Below are positions 13,155 to 15,895 of a stretch of 15,895 nt of DNA, piece by piece. Numbering within the stretch: the stretch's first letter is position 1; every line of letters begins with the position of its first letter. The stretch is taken from the NCBI GenBank assembly GCA_016198605.1, contig JACQIG010000059.1, positions 1 through 15,895 on the forward strand, in the 5' to 3' direction. This stretch comes from Candidatus Aenigmatarchaeota archaeon. GTDB lineage: Archaea > Aenigmatarchaeota > Aenigmatarchaeia > QMZP01. The position numbers were made by a program, and so were the translations under genes. The notes below the pieces were generated by a model. It was not told where the DNA came from. It ran no database searches and worked only from the letters and a program-made list of their open reading frames with translations.

Positions 13155-14192
13155 ATGGCACAATACAAGGCCAATATAGCTGACGTAACATTTTCCAAAG
13201 GCACTGATGAGGAGATAGAAAGGGAGGTATACCATATCAACAGCTACCTTAAAGCCCAAGACATCGGTGCGGAATGCAGAAAAACAGGCAAGTATACGCT
13301 TAGCATCTTCAGCAATGGGAAGGGCATTACTGGCCCGCAAATAGGCGGCCTCGCTGCAGAAGTCAACAGCACGCTTCTTGTAACCATGAATGGCGCGGTT
13401 GCACATTTCACATACCATAAAATAGAGGGGGAGCCAGCGCATGGCCAGGCTGAAAGCCCGCCAGCCTTTGAAAGCATGGAAGCAGGGCTCATGGAGGCCT
13501 TCTATCAAACAGAAGTACCGCATGCTGCCAGGGTGATAGAAGAGCTGGATGCCGGCATAGCCTCGGTGATGCATGATTATAGAATAAAGCAGGAGGAAGT
13601 GTACAGGCGTGTGGCAGAGGGGGCTCTTGAGCTGGAGAAGATGCCTGGCTACAAGGCCGCCGCGGCCAGGCGCGAAAAGGCTCTGGAGCTAAAAGGAAGG
13701 GCAGCCTGCGATGCTGACATAGCAGGATTCCTCAGGATGGAAGATGTTGAATCCTCAATACGCGGCATTGATCTTCTCGGGGCCGAACATGAGAAGAGCA
13801 GGGATATTGCGTCCGCCCTGGCGAAGCCGCGTCAGGTGCGGTGCCTCCTCACGCAAAGCACGGAAGAGTTGAAGAGCCTGGTGGATTTGTATGTACCCGT
13901 AAGGTATTCGGAAAAAGCAACCAGCCGCAGCCCCACAGAAAGCGGGATAGTATCGCTTGCAGATGACGTCCTAACTGACGTTATCCAGAGCAGCGAAGGC
14001 AGCGACTTCGATGTAGGCAACTGGCTGGGCATAACAAAATACCGGATTGAAATGCGCAGCGAAGGCGAAAAGCAGCGGGATGCAAAAGATGCAACCGGGC
14101 TGCTTACAGGCATGATATCCACACAGCAAAAATCCAGGCCATTGTACAGCCTTGGCCTTGTGGTCAAAGTTTCACAGCTATTAGACTCTTAG
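13155..14192 (+). CDS. 345-residue protein of unknown function
   Basis: The start ATG 13155 has GAGG four bases upstream. The N-terminal ~90 residues look like a small alpha/beta domain: strand (YKANIADVTFSK), helix (TDEEIEREVYHINSYLKAQ), strands (CRKTGKYTLSIFSNGKGI). A long helical middle (about 100-230) is rich in Glu, Lys, Arg and Ala, for example EEVYRRVAEGALELEKM and AARREKALELKGRAA. The C-terminal part has beta/helix segments ending LYSLGLVVKVSQLLDS. No signal peptide, membrane span, Walker or metal motif is seen, and I recognise no family. It lies 60 bases after the MoxR ATPase on the same strand but has its own promoter. A role as client or partner of that ATPase is only a guess from position. 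Confidence 0.75.
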   Translation: MAQYKANIADVTFSKGTDEEIEREVYHINSYLKAQDIGAECRKTGKYTLSIFSNGKGITGPQIGGLAAEVNSTLLVTMNGAVAHFTYHKIEGEPAHGQAESPPAFESMEAGLMEAFYQTEVPHAARVIEELDAGIASVMHDYRIKQEEVYRRVAEGALELEKMPGYKAAAARREKALELKGRAACDADIAGFLRMEDVESSIRGIDLLGAEHEKSRDIASALAKPRQVRCLLTQSTEELKSLVDLYVPVRYSEKATSRSPTESGIVSLADDVLTDVIQSSEGSDFDVGNWLGITKYRIEMRSEGEKQRDAKDATGLLTGMISTQQKSRPLYSLGLVVKVSQLLDS

Positions 14193-14215
14193 GCGGGCGT
14201 TAGCTCCACGCACCA

Positions 14216-14247
14216 GAAACTAGTTTCCCAAGTATCCTTCCGGAAAC
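14216..14247. repeat. Palindromic half-sites upstream of the membrane regulator gene
   Basis: GAAACTAGTTTC (14216-14227) is a perfect 12-base palindrome. GGAAAC (14242-14247) repeats its half-site and pairs inverted with GTTTCC (14223-14228). The cluster ends just before the TATA-like box at 14254-14260, a position typical for an archaeal activator or operator site. Confidence 0.4.
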
Positions 14248-14253
14248 CTGCTG

Positions 14254-14260
14254 TTTATTA
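14254..14260 (+). promoter_or_regulatory. TATA-like box for the membrane regulator-permease operon
   Basis: TTTATTA is centred 26 bases before ATG 14283, giving leaderless spacing. A nearer AATATAAG at about 14274-14281 is too close to the start to serve. Confidence 0.5.
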
Positions 14261-14282
14261 ACCCAAGGTAAAAATATAAGGC

Positions 14283-14777
14283 ATGGCAACGATTTACAAG
14301 AAACTGGGGTATGCCCTCATAGGCTTCTCAGTGGTACTCCTGGCTGTGCTGTCATTCGCCAAGGCTGAGGTGGACACGCAGGCCGCGTTCCTGTGCAATA
14401 ATCTGCACGATACGCAGTCTGATATACTTGCGTGCCCCGTGCACACGAGCCCCGTCTCCTGGCTTTTCGTTGCCGCATTCGGCGTAAGCTTCCTGATGCT
14501 TGGCGCAGGCATCTACATGGGGTTCATATACAAGCTGCCCCCTGCGGCTGACATGAGGAGGACGCCTAAGGAGATAGACGCATCAAGGCTTGACACGGAC
14601 GAGACAAGGGTATACGAGACGCTGAAATCAAAGGAAGGCTCCGCATACCAAACGGACCTGATCAAGGAGACAGGCTTCAGCAAGGTGAAGGTCACGCGCG
14701 TCCTTGACAAGCTGGAGGCCAAGGACATCCTTGAGAGGAAGAGAAGGGGAATGGCAAATATAATCGTGCTGAAATAA
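14283..14777 (+). CDS. Membrane-anchored winged-helix (MarR-like) regulator
   Basis: The 164-residue protein has two transmembrane helices (about 8-28 and 59-81) separated by a roughly 30-residue loop carrying two Cys (C38, C51), which could form a disulfide outside the cell. After a linker (PPAADMRRTPKEIDASRLD), residues about 105-164 form a winged helix-turn-helix: DETRVYETLKSKEGSAYQTD, LIKETGFSKVKVTRVLDKLE, then the basic wing LERKRRGMANIIVL. This architecture matches archaeal membrane-associated HTH proteins (COG2512-like). It should sense something at the membrane and bind DNA in the cytoplasm. It precedes an amino-acid permease by 10 bases, suggesting one operon and possible control of that transporter. 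Confidence 0.82.
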   Translation: MATIYKKLGYALIGFSVVLLAVLSFAKAEVDTQAAFLCNNLHDTQSDILACPVHTSPVSWLFVAAFGVSFLMLGAGIYMGFIYKLPPAADMRRTPKEIDASRLDTDETRVYETLKSKEGSAYQTDLIKETGFSKVKVTRVLDKLEAKDILERKRRGMANIIVLK

Positions 14778-14787
14778 AGATAATCAC

Positions 14788-15895
14788 ATGAAAAACAAGT
14801 CCGGCCGTTACAGGCTCAAGCGCTCACTGGGCCTCTTTGAGCTCTCCCTCTACGGCATAGGCATCATTCTTGGAGCAGGCATTTACGCCCTTATAGGGGT
14901 AGGAGCAGGTGTTGCAGGCAACGCCGTCTGGCTGTCATTCATTTTCGCGGCAATAATAGCCGCCTTCACCGGCCTGAGCTATGCGGAACTCTCCTCAATG
15001 TACCCGAAAACGGCTGCAGAGTACAACTACACGAAGAACGCCTTCCAGAAGCGCAGCCTGTCCTTCATCATAGGCTGGCTCATGGTCATAGCAAGCGTGG
15101 TTGCCGGCGTGACGGTGGCACTGGGCTTTGCCGGCTATTTCACGCACATATTCGGCGGGAGCGTGCCCGTGGTCGCGGCAGTCCTAGTGCTGCTGCTATC
15201 CGTTGTGAACTATATCGGGATAAAGGAATCCGCCAGGTTCAATATCATCTCAACGCTTATAGAGACCGCCGGGCTGCTGGTAGTCATAGCGGTTGGGCTT
15301 TTCGTCTTCTACTCCAGCGGCGTCAGGGTGGACCTGCTGGAAACGCCCCCGGGCTCCGCCGGCCTGGCCACGGTCTTCTCCGCGGTGGCGGTGATATTCT
15401 TCGCCTACCTGGGCTTCGAGGACATAGTCAACGCGTCTGAAGAGACCAAGAACGCGAGGAGGATAGTGCCAAAAGCGCTTGTCATCTCCATAGCAATCTC
15501 AACAGCGTTATACATCCTCGTCTCCCTTTCTGCAGTAAACATCCTGGGCTGGGAGCGGCTTTCCTCAAGCAGCGCACCGCTGACGCAGGCCGTGTCTGCC
15601 GTAATACCAAACACGGACTTCCTGTTCTCCCTGATAGCCCTGTTCGCCACGGCAAACACGGCACTGATACTGTTCATAGTGGGGTCCAGGGTGCTTTACG
15701 GCATGTCCTCTGACAGCTCGCTTCCAAAGGCCTTCTCTGTCGTGGGAAGAAGGGGGACGCCATATTTCTCCGTGCTTGCGGTTGCATTGGCAGCTGTCAT
15801 CCTGGCTTTGTCAGGCAACATAAAGACGGTAGCGCTGGTGACGGACATAAGCCTGTTCGTGATCTATTTCGCCGTCAACGCGTCCCTCATTGCCC
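14788..15895 (+). CDS. APC-superfamily amino-acid permease (partial, C-terminus missing)
   Basis: The frame is open from ATG 14788 to the window end, giving 369 residues of a protein normally about 420-500 long or more. The first helix GIGIILGAGIYALIG holds the substrate-binding Gly-rich break of the amino acid/polyamine/organocation superfamily. YAELSSMYPKTAAEYNY and AYLGFEDIVNASEETKNARR are further APC signatures, the latter spanning helix 6 and the following loop. About ten hydrophobic helices are visible. It should move an amino acid or polyamine by proton or sodium coupling or by exchange; the substrate is not readable. No Shine-Dalgarno is evident, and the 10-base gap implies co-transcription with the membrane winged-helix gene. 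Confidence 0.93.
   Translation, partial: MKNKSGRYRLKRSLGLFELSLYGIGIILGAGIYALIGVGAGVAGNAVWLSFIFAAIIAAFTGLSYAELSSMYPKTAAEYNYTKNAFQKRSLSFIIGWLMVIASVVAGVTVALGFAGYFTHIFGGSVPVVAAVLVLLLSVVNYIGIKESARFNIISTLIETAGLLVVIAVGLFVFYSSGVRVDLLETPPGSAGLATVFSAVAVIFFAYLGFEDIVNASEETKNARRIVPKALVISIAISTALYILVSLSAVNILGWERLSSSSAPLTQAVSAVIPNTDFLFSLIALFATANTALILFIVGSRVLYGMSSDSSLPKAFSVVGRRGTPYFSVLAVALAAVILALSGNIKTVALVTDISLFVIYFAVNASLIA

Noticed and set aside
14270..14281. AAAAATATAAGG as the promoter of the membrane regulator gene
   Set aside because: It lies only about 8 bases before the ATG, too close; TTTATTA at 14254-14260 has the right spacing.

Overview
The window looks archaeal. It encodes sn-glycerol-1-phosphate dehydrogenase and a geranylgeranylglyceryl phosphate synthase (the first two committed steps of archaeal membrane lipid synthesis), a surface protein with an archaeal type IV pilin N-terminus, a histidyl-tRNA synthetase and the SRP receptor FtsY. 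Almost every gene has a TATA-like box centred about 24-30 bases before its start codon, which means leaderless or near-leaderless transcripts. Most of the window is moderately GC-rich, with AGG arginine and ATA isoleucine codons frequent. A small-genome (DPANN-type) archaeon is plausible from gene density and short genes, but the sequence alone does not prove this. Gaps between genes are short; the longest is about 150 bases, so no stretch over 300 bases lacks a gene.

Layout. 1-363 (-) is the N-terminal part of an unknown protein. 503-1020 (+) holds two translationally coupled small membrane proteins, followed by a Yip1-like membrane protein at 1150-1761 (+). A large pilin-like/Ig-like/LamG surface protein occupies 1890-3935 (-). 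Upstream of it on the same strand is an apparent operon of an AbrB-type DNA-binding protein, a 58-residue small protein and hisS (5748 down to 3968). From 5909 onward come a DUF429 predicted nuclease (+), an AT-richer metallo-beta-lactamase-fold hydrolase (+), ftsY (-), a divergent SAM methyltransferase (+), and a 100-residue AT-rich orphan (+). The lipid region follows: glycerol-1-phosphate dehydrogenase (+), a 94-residue unknown (+), a possible 35-residue microprotein (+) and geranylgeranylglyceryl phosphate synthase (-). The right end carries a MoxR AAA+ ATPase (+), an unrecognised 345-residue protein (+), and a membrane-anchored winged-helix regulator (+) 10 bases before an APC-family amino-acid permease that runs off the end.

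Most of this is core archaeal housekeeping with small unknown genes between. No complete new system is demonstrated. The best candidates for something undescribed are: a 34-base hairpin element present twice (1067-1100 and 12106-12139), whose stem changes preserve pairing; a microprotein with a well-placed promoter at 11054-11161; the AbrB/small-protein pair in front of hisS with an 11-codon leader ORF; and a membrane winged-helix gene with palindromes upstream of its promoter. There is no CRISPR array, insertion sequence, rRNA or recognisable tRNA.
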